Shown: positions 1 to 14,300, counted from the stretch's first letter. The stretch: DNA of 64,000 bases from Burhinus oedicnemus (GCA_008921705.1 VFFE01007854.1:22772-86771); one strand, 5' to 3'. Notes: generated by a model from the sequence alone, not told the origin. Made by a program: numbers and translations.

Positions 1-595
1 AAGATAGGTCTGAGTACCTGAAGATAGGGCCCAGCACCTATCAAGACCAGATCCTTAAAACAGTTCCTGAGGCACTTGTCCCCACCCTGATCGGCAATTA
101 GCCACACGTTAGATATTGCACAAGGTACTGTTTCTATGCAGTGTGGTCATCAGCACATCTGGATACGGTTCAATGGCAAGGATCAGCCATGAATCCTCAT
201 ATCAGAAATAGCATGTCACGTGCCACAGAAGTCCCTACAAAGCCCATATTCTCAGTAACCACACCAGTGCTCGAACCTTAAGTATAGTTATCTACAGCTC
301 TGTCCTTCTGACCTGTTGGAGTGGCTGGTCTCTGCAACCTTTGAGATCCTAGGGGGATGGTTGGCACATCCCATGGCTGATCTCTAACAACAGCAGTGGG
401 AGTCATTACACATGCAAGTGATAAGCTCATGTCTCCATCAGTGCCCCCCTCTTCTCCACCCTCACAAAAACAAACAGGAAGGAAACCTGGGCATCTTGAA
501 CCCTTTAAGCACCATTCACAAAGTGAGTCAGGAACCCTTAAGCTCTTCTGAGAACCAGAAAAGTGCCACAATAAAACAAATCCCCTCTAAGGGGG

Positions 596-970
596 TGTGA
601 TAAGGTCTTGATCTTTTCAAAATTAAATTTGTTTCAGTTAAAGTTGGTTTAGTCTTAGTTTGTATTCATGCTGGTGATATTTCCTACCCCAAGGATATGT
701 GTGGGGGACAACAGTCATTCTTCGTGGTCTGGCTCTTTATCAGATGCGAAGGGTTCAGTTCACAGCACAGTGATGTTTGTGGGGTGTCAGGATGGACTGA
801 GCAAGGGTCAGTCCATCCGGCTTTGCAGAGGGTCTATAGAGAGCCATAAACTTCCAGATCCTGAAATCCTAGTTTGAATGTTTCAGGTGGAGCTTGTATA
901 ACTAGGAAATAAAAACCTGCATTTTTTGGTCAGGCAGGCAGAAATTCTGCAGTCTCTCTATCTGTCTTTA
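596..970 (+). mobile_element. Possible endogenous-retrovirus LTR
   Basis: A purine tract AAGGGGG (589-595) is followed at once by TGTGATAAGG, the arrangement of a polypurine tract and the 5' edge of a 3' LTR. AATAAA follows at 908-913. The right edge, a partner LTR and target-site duplication were not established, and 1-595 has no long frame. Tentative. Confidence 0.35.
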
Positions 971-1204
971 AAGGATCCTTAAAATCATCTCATTAGAATG
1001 ATCTTGCTATGAGATGTATCATTGCTTAAGCAGCCCAAGATTTTCCTAGTAATAGTATGTTAATTAGCTTCAAATGAACTTAACAACTGTATAGCAAGCC
1101 TTACATGCACCATGTGACTAAAACAGTTATTGTAAGCATCTTCTGTGATTTTGGGTCCTCTTGGATTCAAGTGCTACTGAAAGCTGAGATGAGAGTGATG
1201 TGTT

Positions 1205-1621
1205 TTGGTTCATTTTTATAATTTAGCCATCAGTATCCGAACTAGTCTCCTGAAGTTCTTGATCATCATCGGTGGAGTCAAAGGGCTTAGTTCAGTTGCC
1301 TGGCTGTCAGATATCATGCAAGACCTACAGGAGCCTCATGACCTCCTGGAACCCCAGCTGAAGGTCAGGATGGTACCAGCAGCACTGGGTACCCCCTCCT
1401 TTAATCAGTACAGTCAGCATGGTTTAGGGCAGGACTCATTCAACCAAGCGGAGTATCTGTTTTCGGATGAAAGGGATCACTCCTTTGACTGCAAAGAGCT
1501 AAGTTACCCTAGTTGTGATGATAACACCAAAGTAGATAGCTGCATTGAACAATTGCACCTCTCCCTAGAACGAGGTGACCGAATCCCATCCAAGGGTTAC
1601 TCACGTGACTTTAAGTTTTAG
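1205..1621 (+). CDS. Unidentified 138-residue open reading frame
   Basis: Open for 139 codons including stop in AT-rich sequence where this is not expected by chance as often as in the GC-rich parts. It has a hydrophobic stretch near residues 15-34 (LLKFLIIIGGVKGLSSVAWL), an acidic Cys-containing middle (CKELSYPSCDDNTKVDSC) and a basic end. A weak acceptor-like TTTAG precedes it at 1225-1229. I do not recognise the family and it does not match the ITIH2 N terminus. It could be a chance frame, a retroelement remnant or a terminal exon of something unknown. Confidence 0.2.
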   Translation: MVHFYNLAISIRTSLLKFLIIIGGVKGLSSVAWLSDIMQDLQEPHDLLEPQLKVRMVPAALGTPSFNQYSQHGLGQDSFNQAEYLFSDERDHSFDCKELSYPSCDDNTKVDSCIEQLHLSLERGDRIPSKGYSRDFKF

Positions 1622-2296
1622 GGAATTAAACAGAATTATTCAAATGGCCACAAGATGTCACCACCTCTTCGTAGAAATTTCCAAATGGAAATATTCATAT
1701 GGCAGGGGAAAAAAAAACACCATTAATGAACAGTTTCAGCTCTTCTAAGCAGTGCATAGATAACTAACTTTATGTATATGTGTGTATATAAATGTAATAT
1801 CAATTATACAAAAGGTTTTGTATACATATATATTGCATATAATACAGTAATATATCTTCTGTAATGTAAATTAAAACAAAATGAGACAGAAAGGTCTCAA
1901 TTTTGAGGTTCATCCACTTTTCCTAGAAAAAAAAAAAATTGTGTTAAAAGCTAGGGTTTCTGAGTATGACTTTTTGCCAGCATGTTTTGCTTTCAGGAAG
2001 AATGTTTTTGTTCTAGAAGAGAATGTTTTCTATAAAAAATAAGAACAGAGGAAGCAAGCTGTCCTTTGGTTTTTGACAGCCTCTAAGTCACAGCTGGGGT
2101 ATCACGTTCTCCAACATCCCTTGTATAAATACATAAAATAAGACAAAAGGACAATAAGTCTGAGATCTCAAACGTACTCTGATCATCTTAGAAAGCAACT
2201 TTTAGATGTTACCACTGTCTGATCCCTGTCTTGAAACAGCCACGACCTGTGTTCTTAGCTTTGCTGAAATAAGTTCTCCACATTTTTCTTTTCCAG

Positions 2297-2332
2297 CGAA
2301 GCACATCCGACTGGGGGTACGTTGGAGACCTG
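2297..2332 (+). CDS. ITIH2: ITIH2 exon, 36 bases, first recognised
   Basis: Twelve-codon exon with acceptor ttccag and donor gtgagt. It starts and ends in phase 0 and reads [12 protein letters not shown], running into [15 protein letters not shown] of the next exon. It aligns by position with the human stretch starting RSLPGESEE. Its small size and poor conservation make it less certain than the exons that follow. Confidence 0.65.
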
Positions 2333-5300
2333 GTGAGTTTTTTCCTTCCTCTGTGGAAAATAATACTGAACAAAGTGATTTTCTAGTTAACCATTTTTTG
2401 GAAATCAATCCTTTTGTTTGCTCAGTTCCTTGTTTTTACTGCTGGTTGGATATTAACCTATTTTCTTTAAACACAGCACTGTTTGCACAATACTGTTCAT
2501 ACAACTACTCTTGGAGGGAGAAGGGTATGGTAAATATGAAGAAATAAGCAACAAAAGTGATTAGACAAAGGCGATATCTTAATATACCAGTTTGATACTG
2601 TTCTCCCACTGCCATGGTTTAACCACTTACAAGATTAGGTCAGTAACCAGTGCTTCAGGTCTCCTTTATTTAGGACCTTTATTGAAAATGTAAGCTCTCT
2701 CCTCCTCAATATACAATGTTGAGGATTACTGTGTACCCTTCTATGCTGGATTGCACCAACAGAGTCATTCCAAGGACTGGTTGCATGGTCAAAAGCGAGC
2801 AAAACATTCTAGCTTAATAAATTCCCCCTTTCAGCTGAAATGTTATAATGAACTATATTCACATGAGCATCCTGCCACAATTGCCAGGTAAAATACGGAG
2901 GTGTCTTGAACCTGAGTTCTGGCTGCCATATTGTAATGAACAGCAGCTGAAAAAAAGGCACTGAGACTATAAAAGGGGTTGATAGTGCCCTCTAGGGCAC
3001 ATTTTCCAACTGCATCCCAAATTTATAGAGTAATTTTGTCAATTACAGGTGGAGGACGACGACAAGATAGGTCTTTACAGCTACAAAGTTCAATCCACTA
3101 TAACATCACGGTTGGCCAACACAATGATCCAAGCCAAAATGGTGAATAATGCAAAAAGGTCCCAGCACATAGTGTTTGATGTGCAAGTTCCCAAAGGAGC
3201 TTTCATTGACAACTTTACTATGTAAGTAGTGGGCAGGTATCAGCTTTGTGCTCTGGCAGGGCTCAATGTGGTGGCAGAATGTGGTGGGACGGAAGTGTTC
3301 ATAAAAGCAAAATACCTCTTATTATTATTTTCCAGCTTCAGTGTAATTTTAGCGGACTTTCTCAAAGAAAAAAGGCTCATGTCATCACACTGTCTGTCTG
3401 TCCATCTCTTCCTCTCCAGTAATTATTGGGCCACTGGCCAACATCAACAAAATCTGACAAAAGGACAGAAGTCTCAAATAGACTAAGCTCCCACCTGTCT
3501 TGTGCAAGTTGGCACCAGATCAAAGGCGAGAGAGAGACCCAAATCAGAACCCTCACTCAAAAGAAAGAAACTAGCCTGGTTCAGTATCCGTTCAGAGAGG
3601 CAGCAGCCAGCTTACTGGTCAGGAGACATGTCCCGATCCATATTCCAAAAGAGCCGTGACATGGGCCTGCCCTGCCCAAAGGATGGGGACAGTGTGAAGG
3701 AGGTGGGGGACGGCAGATCCTCCTCAGAGTACAAGAGTGCTGCCTACTTGAAATAAAAAAGCAGGTAGGGAAAAAGATGCAGAGCTACGGGAAACCAGAC
3801 CGCATTACTTTGGGGTTAAACAAGAGCCTTGTTATTTCCCACCGGATTAGATTTCACTGATGTTTTTCTAAAGTGAAGAAACAGTCATAGATTGTGAAGT
3901 TGTTTCTTTTGCAAACTGACTGTGCTTCTCTCTCCTAGGGATGTCAATGGTATAACATTTACCAGCAAAATTCGGGAAAAATCTGAAGCCAGAAAAATGT
4001 ACTCTCAAGCAAAAGCCAAAGGCAAAGCTGCTGGAATAGTAAGGTATAAAGACTTTGGCATATGGATATTGTACTGAACTTATTCATAGGAGAACTGAGG
4101 TGACCCAACCCAGGAGGAGATAGATGTGGGGGGAACCCTGGGAAGGAAAATGGGTTGCTTACTTACAGCAACTGTGATATTTAATTGTCAAGGACTTAAC
4201 TTGTGTTTCTGCTTTCAGCTTGATAAAACATATTGTGCTAACAGACAACTGCAGTTCCCTGGTATAGGCCACAGCTAGAATCAGACCCAGCAAATGCACA
4301 ACTCTAAACCAAAATGCAAAGAAGCTCTCTTTCTCCTGTATTTTCTCAAAATAACTCCACAGCTGACTTTTCAGGAGCAATGCTTTGGATATGGAAAACT
4401 TCAAAACCGAAGTGAATGTGCCCCCAGGGACGAGGATCCAGTTTGAACTTCACTACCATGAAATGATTCGAAGGAAACTGAGCTCCTATGAGCACGTCAT
4501 CTCTGTGAAGCCAGGACGCTTGGCAAAGCACATGGAGGTAAAGTAGAGCTGATGTGTGTAGGCAGCACCCCACAGGTGAATCCTCACTGAGAAAGCAGAT
4601 GAGGTTCCTGTGAGCTCCTTCCTTTTATATGGGCTCGGTACAAATAGCCTCAAGGTCAGTGTGTAGACCAGCATGAGACACTTCAAACCAGGAGCTATGT
4701 AGCTACATGAGTGAGAAGCAAATACGTCCTGCCTCCTCTCATACCAACACAGTTGGGCATCTCCTGAATCGTGACTGACTCAACGTCAGAACCACTTGGG
4801 CAAACAAGCTTTGGCCTATATATACCCTTGTGTAAACTTGCCTTGACTGAAGGAAAATAAACAGTATTTGCTATTTATTTGGAACGGTGCCTTTCACTTC
4901 ATGAAATAGTGTCCTATGAGAGCAGATGTTCTCTGAATGACAGTCCCTCCACAACCGTCTGCCAGATGATTTGTCTTATTCTTACCTTCTTTTTTACACT
5001 CATCCAAAGGTATCCTCTGTCATCCATCAACAGACACAGGATACCGGGCTAGCTGGACATTTCCATCTGGTCATTCTCTTGTTCCTGTATCATAAATGTC
5101 TTCTTCAGCTTTCCACAGCTTCAGCGCAAGCTGTATATGCAAGTTTGCTGCTCACATTTCCTTGGTGCAGGCTGTGATCTACATCAAGCTGTCCAAAGGC
5201 CTGAGTTAATCTTACTGCAAAGAACACCATCTCCTGTCTCCTAGTAGTCTCACTAACTATTCAGAAATACAACCAGAAAAAGCCCTTATCTCAGGCTGAT

Positions 5301-8300
5301 AGGATAAAACCTTTATTTTCCAAATCACCTTGGCCATCCAACCAAAAGGGAAAATACTCTATCCTGTCAATAGCGTGAGTAGAGAGGAAGAGAACTCACC
5401 ATGAACTGTGAGAACTTAGCATCCTCCTGGCCTCCTAACCCAAAGCAACACTGAGGCAGAGTCGCTTCATGCTGCATTTGTGCTTTCAGTGTTAAAAATG
5501 GTATCACCTTTGACTCCTACCTCACCGCTTGCCCCACGAAGTGGGAGAGAGGAATAATGAGCATTTCCACTAAACTCTTTCTTTTCTTTGGACGCTTTTT
5601 TTTGTCTTTCCGTCATGGTCTATTTTCAGTATTGCACAGACCCCCACCACCAATGAGAGTAGCCCTACAGGAGCACTCTCAAGAGCATCCCGACCCCCAG
5701 CTGGAGTTTGCCTATGGAGGGTTCATGAGATCCTGGTACAACATTGGCACTGCTTCATACTAATGTCCTCCCTTCCTGCCTTTAGGTGGATGTCCGCATT
5801 ATTGAGCCACAGGGACTTCGCTACGTGCATGTTCCTAATTCACTCGGAGATCATTTTGATGGAATCACCACCATCTCCAAGGGAGAGAAAAAGGTAACAG
5901 TCACAGACTGGAAATAGCATGAAAACTTGCTGCTATGCAGTCATGGCATTTTTTTTGTACCTGCTGGAAGCATGCAAAGATATGGCAAAAAAATATAGTG
6001 TTTTCAGTATTGATATCTAAAAGTATGTACAAGATGCTCAAATACCACAATGACAGCAGTATAGAAATAGCGTGTAGTCCATCCATCTTTGTGTAAACCT
6101 TTTCATTTGTAATTCTGAAAGAGCAATGCACTGAGATTGCTGGATGTAGAAAAGGTAGGTGATGAATATTAAGTGGAATAACCATTCTGGAATAACTCCA
6201 TAGTCTCAGTTTCAACTGAGAATATCTGCATATGGACCTATTTTAGGACAGCTCTGTTCCTTGGCATTCTTATCCTAGCTTTCTCCAGCATAGCTCTTGT
6301 GTATAAGTAAACTCTCCCAACAGTAGAGAAGGTTTTCTCAAGAAACTTCAAGCAGTGGCTCTGGGAGGGTACAACTCTTCTTACTCTTACATAGACCTCT
6401 AATACAGGATGTGTGAATCAGGCCCCAAAAGTCTGTCTATACTACTATAAGAATATATTAGGCAGTACTGTTTCTTGATATCCAGGCTCAACTTTATGTC
6501 TCATTCACCCACATCCCTAGTTTAGCAAATGATTTCAGAGGTAGCGTGTGGCTATGTATATTATGTCTTATATTCTCAGGAAATTTCAAGTTATGCATTC
6601 AAAGCAGTGAAATAATGCCATAAAGTCTGCATAACCAATCATGTGACTAACAAAAATGATTCCTAGCATTCAATTTACAGGCAAATTACAAGCTCTTGTT
6701 TGTTCAGGAAAAAATCAATTAAAAAGCTATTTAAAAAGGTTTATAAAATTGTGGATAGTTTCAACTAGGAAAATGTTAAATAAGCCAACATATTACTTAC
6801 TAGAAATGGTTTGCAGAGCTCTAATTGAAATATTTTGCTGATGATACCAAACTGGGAGGTGCTGTTGACTCTCTTGAGGGACAAGAGGCCTTGCAGAGGG
6901 ATGTAGATAGATTGGAGCATTGGGCTATGATTAAAGGGATGAAATTTAACAAGACCAAATGCTGGATTCCGCACCTAGGATGAACTAACACCGGGCACAA
7001 GTATAAATTGGCAGAGGAGTGGTGGGAGAGCATCCCTGCAGAAAGGGACCTGGCAGTGCTGGTTGGCAGTAGGGTCAATATGAGCCAACAGTGTGGGCAA
7101 ACCACATCCTGGGGTGCATCCAACACGGCACAACCAGCCGGTCAAAAGAGGTGATTATCCCACTGTATTCAGCGTTGGTGCAGCCTCACCTTCCATACTG
7201 TGTGCAGTACCGGGCCCCACAATTTAAGAAGGATGTGAAGGTCCTTGAATGTGTCCAGAGGAGGGCAACAAAGCTGGTGAAAGGGCTGGAGGTAATGTCC
7301 TTTGAGGAGCAGCTAAGGACTTTGGGCTTGTCTAGTTTCGAGAAAAGGAGGCTGAGGAGCAACCTCATTGCTCTCTACAGCTTCCTGAGGAGGAGACATG
7401 GAGAGGAAGGTGCTGAGCTCTTCTCCCTGGTATCCAGTGGCAATGATACAGAGCTGCACCAGGGGAGGTTCAGACTGAACATTAGGAAGCATTTCTTTAC
7501 TGAGAGGGTGATCAAATGCTGGAACAGGCTTCCTAGAAAGGTGGTCAATGCCCCAAGCCTGTCAGTGCTTAAAAAACATTTGTACAATGCCCTTAACAAC
7601 ATGATTTAACTTTTTGGTCAGCCCTAAATTGGTCAGGCAGTTGGTCCCTTCCAACTGAAATAGTGTAGTCTAGTCTAGTCCAGTCTAGTCTGTTCTGTTC
7701 TATCTTATTTGTGTCACAGTTGCTACTACTGAATCAGCATATCCAGGCAAACCTTAGTGCTGTTTTTCTTTTGAAGTTACAAAGTCCATTTTCTACTTCA
7801 ACTAAGATTACAAATAAAGAAAGAAGTGTTCATGAAATAAGATATTTTGTGAATAGATGAACTCTTTTTGTTTCAATGATCCGCCTTTCACACAACATCT
7901 GATTGACTGATGATTACTTCTCATTTCAAGGCTCACGTTTCTTTCAAGCCAACGATGGCTCAACAGCGAAAATGCCCCAAGTGCTCGTCCACAGCAGTAG
8001 ATGGAAATTTTGTGGTGCAATATGATGTGAACAGAGAAACCACAGGTGGAGAATTGGAAGTAAGTGCTGCTGTTTAACTAGGACAAGAGATCTGCTGTCA
8101 TTAAGCAAACTGCTAAACTTTATCATTCAGGAGAATAAACATAAGAAAGAGCTCTGTATCCAATTGAAAGAAGAGAGAGATTTTAAGTGGACAGAATGGA
8201 TTTACGTAATTTATGACTAAGACGTGGTCCTACATATAGTCAGGAGCAGATTCCTGTCTTATCCACAAGCCAATGTCTTTTATACCCAGCCGCACTCTGG

Positions 8301-11300
8301 TGATTTAAAGTTGAATCAGAGGACAGAGTCATTGGAAGTTGTACCAATAGATCACAAGGAGACAACCAGGACATCACTATTTTTATGTTAACATGAAGCA
8401 GAGTTATGGGGTTGAATTATTACAGGCAGAACAGTCTTTTTTAAAACGTTTTTCATTCCTCCCTGTGCTAGTGCACGGCAGTTGTCTGAGAACCAGGCTC
8501 TGCTTTCCTCGATAAGAAGTAAAGACTATGGAGTATAAATGGTGTAAGGTTACAAATAGAGAGATGTGGAGAGCTGAAAGTTAAATTTGGCCCATAAAGA
8601 AGAATAACATTTTCTGCTCTGTTGTCTTGAGTTTTCTGACATCTTTACTATAGCTCATTTCACTGTGAACTTTTTTATTTTATTTTGCAGATTTTTAATG
8701 GCTATTTTATTCACTTCTTTGCTCCGGAAAATCTTGATCCTCTGCCTAAAAACATTTTATTTGTTATAGACGTTAGTGGCTCGATGTGGGGACTGAAAAT
8801 GAAACAAGTAAGTGTTTGACCTCTATTGCAAAATGAACTTCCTGCCAGCTTTTCCCATGTGCCTCCGGTACAATTCTGTAGCAGACTGGTACTCAAAATT
8901 GCCAACTAAGTTCTTTACACTTTACTCCATCAAAAGGCTCACTGAATTTGGGGAATATTTTGTACATCAAAGTCTTCATGATTTTTATTTGTAACGTTCC
9001 TTCCATGTTGTAAGGAAGAGGTGATGCCATCAGAATACTGATTTTAGCGCCAAATTAAAATTTTAATTGGCAGATCAGAAAACATTTTGCAAAGGCTCTG
9101 ACCCCCTCCTTATCTAATCTCCTCTACTGAATCCTGGGAAACTCTCAGTGGGGGTACTACCTCCCTGCTTTCAAAAAGTTGTGGACAAATTGTTGACAGT
9201 CCACTGAAGAGCAACGAGAATTGTTTAGACAACATAACCCATGGGAGGGGGGAATGCAAAAATAAGATGTTCTACTCTGTAAAAGACGAGATTTGGAGAG
9301 AAATAATCAGCCTCCAAATATGTGAACAAATGTTGTAAAAGGGAAACTCATCAACTGACATTCATGCCCACCCACGTTGGAATAAGACGGAATCAGATGG
9401 ATTTACAGCAGGAGACATTTGGATTAGATATTAGGAAAAACTTTGCAGTTCTGAGAGGAGAGTTCAGGAGATTGTGTATCGTGTCACTAAGGTTTTTAGG
9501 AACTGACCAGACAAACATTAGGTGGGGATGATCTAGGTATATTTGAATTTGCTTCGAAGCACAATTCTAAGGCTTGGCAGATTGCCTCCTTAGGGAAATC
9601 AATGCTGCAAAACTGGGATACAGGCTCATTGTCACTTGTTTAAATCACACATCTTCAAACAGATGTTACCCAGCCTGAAATGACAGCATTGCAGACAGAG
9701 CTAAGTCTCCTGAGCCGATACGAGCAACTCCTCTCTCCTGAACCACAGTGCCTCACAAACTGCTTCTCTCTCTCACCTTACTCTGTGTTAGCAAGAGTAA
9801 AGCAAGGATGGGTTGAGTCACATGGGTTTGTTCTTGCTAATTGCATTTTTTCTGTGTTTCTTCGGAGAAAATTCAATTTTATGCAAGAAGTGCAAAAAAG
9901 GAAAGATTTGGATAGCAGATGCTATTTTGGATTCCACTGCTCATGTTCTTACTCATCAGAGGCACCTGTTTGCTTGTAGTCACAAGTTAGGAAGATGCTT
10001 TCAGCAACAAAAAGCATAAACTCACCTCCTCTTAAATTTCTTCTCAGACCATCGAGGCCATGAAGGCAATATTGAGTGAGCTCCGTGCTGCTGATCAGTT
10101 CTCCCTTATCGACTTCAACCACAATGTCCGATGCTGGAGAGATAATCTAGTGTCAGCCACCCCAGCGCAGGTTGAAGATGCTAAGAAGTACATCCAGACA
10201 ATCCATCCCAATGGGGGTATGAGGTTTTGATTGCAAGGTGCTCATGGAAGTTAGATATCACAGGAACGGGTACCTCAGACAACCTTCAGATTGGTAGAGT
10301 ATTCCTAACAAAAACTCCAAGATGGGAAAAGCATGCCCTGGGGCTAAAGGAGATCAAGGATTCCACTTCGTTGTGTTAGGGCATGGCATTTCCTTCTACT
10401 GAATAAGCTATGATGGATAGAACATAAACCATAGAACAGATGCCTTTGATCTATAGGTCCTACCTCCAGCCTCATAGATCCCAAATATGCTTGAAAGACC
10501 AAGGCCAACTCATGCCTTTGTAAAGCAGATCATAAGCAGCCCAACGCCAGGGTCTCCACTGGCTGTAAATTGTAGACTGCACCATGATCTTCTAAATGCC
10601 ACCCTGGGCAAACTGTTCATCCTTTCTGTGCCTTCATTCCCTGTCTAATAAGCACAGTTGCCTTTTTCAGCCTTACAGCACTTTGGATGCTTCATTTGTC
10701 AGTGTTTGAGCTCTTTGTACAGAAGGGGCTCTGGAGCTGCTATTTTTTTTCTTTCTTGACAAGGAAAATACCTATTTTCTGAGTGCTCAGCCTTCCTACT
10801 CCCATTCCTCTCACACTAATTTCTTACTCTGTCCCTTCTGTGCCACAAGCCAAACATTTAGGTAGGCTTGGTAAACATTCACCTCTTCTTTCCCAATCAT
10901 GATGTCCAAGGAACAGGCTGATGTCAGAAAAGAAAGTTTCTTCATGCTCTCATTCAGTCACTTGCCTGCAAACCCGCTACTTTTCCCCACAGCAAATAGT
11001 TCCCAACACCACAAATGGTCCCACTGGAATTAGTGAGAGGGGATGGAGGGGCCACATGAAGGTGATAGCCTGGGATGAAAGAGGGAACCAGAGTGCAAAG
11101 AGATGTACTGTAAGCATCACAGAGGAGGGGTTTTGCTGCCTTGATTTCAGGTCTGATCAATGCTGATTAATTCCATTAGAATCTCAGAACTCATCTGAGT
11201 TCAACAAAAGACTCAACAAGAATCAAACCTGTCTTCTTCATTGTGTCTTTGACAGGCACAAATATCAATGAAGCTCTTCTGCGAGCCACATTCATCCTGA

Positions 11301-14300
11301 ACGAAGCGCAAAACTTAGGCATGTTGGACCCTAACTCGGTCTCCATGATCGTACTGGTGTCTGATGGAGACCCGACAGTAGGTAAGGATCCTTCTTTAGG
11401 TGAGAAGAAAGGCTGGTGAGATTAGCCTGAGAAAAGCACGCAGCATGTAGACACTTGGACAGTAAGTTAAAAAACATTCTGTTCTCCTTTCTTGCAATGC
11501 CTGTGCTGCTCTTTTGCCAAGTGTTATAGGTGCCATGGGGCTTTGGACAGAAGCTTTCAAATGATGAGCAGATTATGTTGTGCAAATTATGTACTTCTTG
11601 CAATTACAGAGATGCACAAGTCCTGTAGGAGAGGTAATCACAACAACCTTAGAAAAAATTTCCTCTTCCAATGACCTTAGCCCACACAGATCTATGCAGC
11701 CTGCACAGATCTATGCAGTCCCAAGTGTAACATCAAAATCAGGAAAATAAAGCAGAAAGCAAATTCATTCGGGTTGGATTTGGCACAGGTCACTTATTGC
11801 AAGATGCCAGCCTGGAAGAGGCTGCCATTAAAAATAAGTTTGAAAAAAAAGTCAGTCCCAATGGTGGCAGAGAACATCTTAAGTACGAGAAACAAAGTAA
11901 AACCTTTATGGAGATGTCTTAGTCTGCAGAGAGCTTGAAGCAGTGATTCTGGAAGAAGTCTAGATATGTTACAATTACAAACTCCCCAGGAAGTTAGTAA
12001 GAGCCCTGGATATACAAAGAATATGCATCAGATACAAAAAAAAGAGTTCAATGGAATTGTCTTCTGCAGAAATAATTTGTTAATCTCCAACCAGGAGAAG
12101 CTCAAATGTCACTGTAGGCAGTGCAAAATGGAGACTGGGCATTTGAGCTAGCTGTCCGGATTGCCCTTATATTAAGAGAGAACTAGAGACACTGGCAGAG
12201 TATGAATGCGCTTACCTTGATGGAGCCTTCCTCTGTTGCTCAGACAGATGTCACCCTTTGTGTGTCTCAAAGGTGAGCTAAAGCTGACCACGATCCAGAA
12301 GAACGTGAAGCAGAGCATAAAGGATGAATTCTCTCTCTTCTGCCTCGGGATTGGGTTTGATGTAGATTACGATTTCCTGCAGAGAATTGCAACTGACAAC
12401 CGTGGCATGGCCCAGAGGATTTTTGGAAATCAGGAGACTTCTGCCCAAATGAAGGTGTGTTTCTGGCCCATTACCTCTGAAGCTCTCCAGTTCTATTCAC
12501 AGCTGTGGAGCTGGGTAACTCCACTACCAAGAGTAAAGTTACTGTAGGTTCATAGGGCTGGTCACAAAAAGCATCATTTCTTCTGGAGAGTCCTGCAAGA
12601 TGACAATCATGTATTAGCTTAGGTGCTCCTAGTTACAATTTTTGTAGTATCTATAACATACACTTTACTGCTCTGTGTAGGATTAACATTCTATAAAACA
12701 GTCCTAACCATAAAAAAAAACTTTCTGAATTAAAATTAAGGCCTGGATTTTACCTGAGGCCACTTCAGTACTAGCAAAAGGCCTAGATATAAATGTTAAA
12801 TTGTAATCCAAACTTTGCCAGTGTAAGAAAATGCTCGATTCTAGGAGGCTCTGGCTCCAAATCTGTGAGCAGCAATTGCTGACGAACAAATTCTTACATC
12901 CTTATTCTGCTTCTGTTCGCTGGTTTCATCACCTGTGCAGGCTTCTCATACATCTTCTTTCCCAACACAGGTGTGACAGGACACACTCCATGGTGTTCTG
13001 CCAAACAGAGCAGCTCTGAGAGTGCAGCCCCTCGGTGTGAGACAGCCTCCATCCATAGCACCGTATGGGTACCTGCTTTCCCTCTCTGGTCCCATATGCT
13101 AAACCCAGCTGGGCACACATCCCAGTTCACATCAACCAGGCACAACAGGGTCAGTGAAGGGTAGATAGTCCACAGCACAGAAGAGAACACAAGTGAGATA
13201 TAGGTCTAGTTTTTGGCAAGAATTAGGTGGGAAGCAGCTGTGTGTACACAGCAGCCAAGAGCTGCCCAGCCTGATACTAGATTCAGGCCCATATACATCT
13301 AAGTTCAAGCCTTTTAGATCTAGGAAGAACAAAGCCCATGGGCTTCTGACCATCCTTTGACTTCCACAAGACTTGGGCCAGATCTTCTTGCTGTACCCTA
13401 TTACAAGTGTACCAAGGTCTAAGTATAAATGAGTCTACATTCTCTGGGACAAGGGAAGTCCCACTTGCCCATTAGGGGTCCAGGTTTTGACACCTGCTGT
13501 CCTTTCAGTAAGAGTGGCGCATGTGGGAGGGTTGCTTCAGGTACAACAGACTCACTTCTCTGTCTCCTTCCATCTCAGAATTTCTACAACCAGGTCTCCA
13601 CCCCACTCTTGAAGAAGATTCAGTTCAACTACCCCCAAGAGTCGGTGTCAGACGTTACCCAGAGCAGCTTCCACAACTACTTTGGTGGCTCAGAAATAGT
13701 AGTGGCTGGGAAGGTCGACACGGAAAACCTGCAGCACTTGGAAAGCATCGTCACAGCAACAGCAGTGAGTGAGGGTCTCCTTAGGATACCTGCTCCTGGG
13801 ATTTGGCCTGGTTCATTCACTCGTGTGCACAGTCTCCTTGCTGGAGGTTACTGCCAGCAGAGCGTTTTGTCCACCTGGGTTCCGGGTGGGAGCATGGGGA
13901 AACTCATGGGGGGGTTGTCCAACAATGTTTCGCAATAGCTTCAAGTACAGCCACAAATAGTCACTGTCTGCACCCTGCAGCCTGCCAGAGGAACTTCCTT
14001 CTAATAAATGTACCATACAAAATTCAATTGCAAGCCAGACTAAGACTATGGAGCCCTCCTTCATGCTTTGTGAAGGTGCAGGGGAGATCTCTTAAGGTAG
14101 CTCCTTTCATGGCTGAACCTCTTACTGTTGGGGAGTTCAAGCGGGTGGGTCTAGAGTGTGTCAAGTCCTAGCACTGCTCTTTTATGCTCTGCCCTGTGGC
14201 ACGTACAATGAGACTTTCCCCACGTTTTGGGGCTGCTTTTCCAAGTGGAGTGGGATGGGGTGGGAATCCTATATCCAGATCCTTCTTTCTGAGGAGGAAC

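Noticed and set aside
7091..7609. 172-codon plus-strand ORF as a host gene
   Set aside because: Same CR1 protein end, in an ITIH2 intron.
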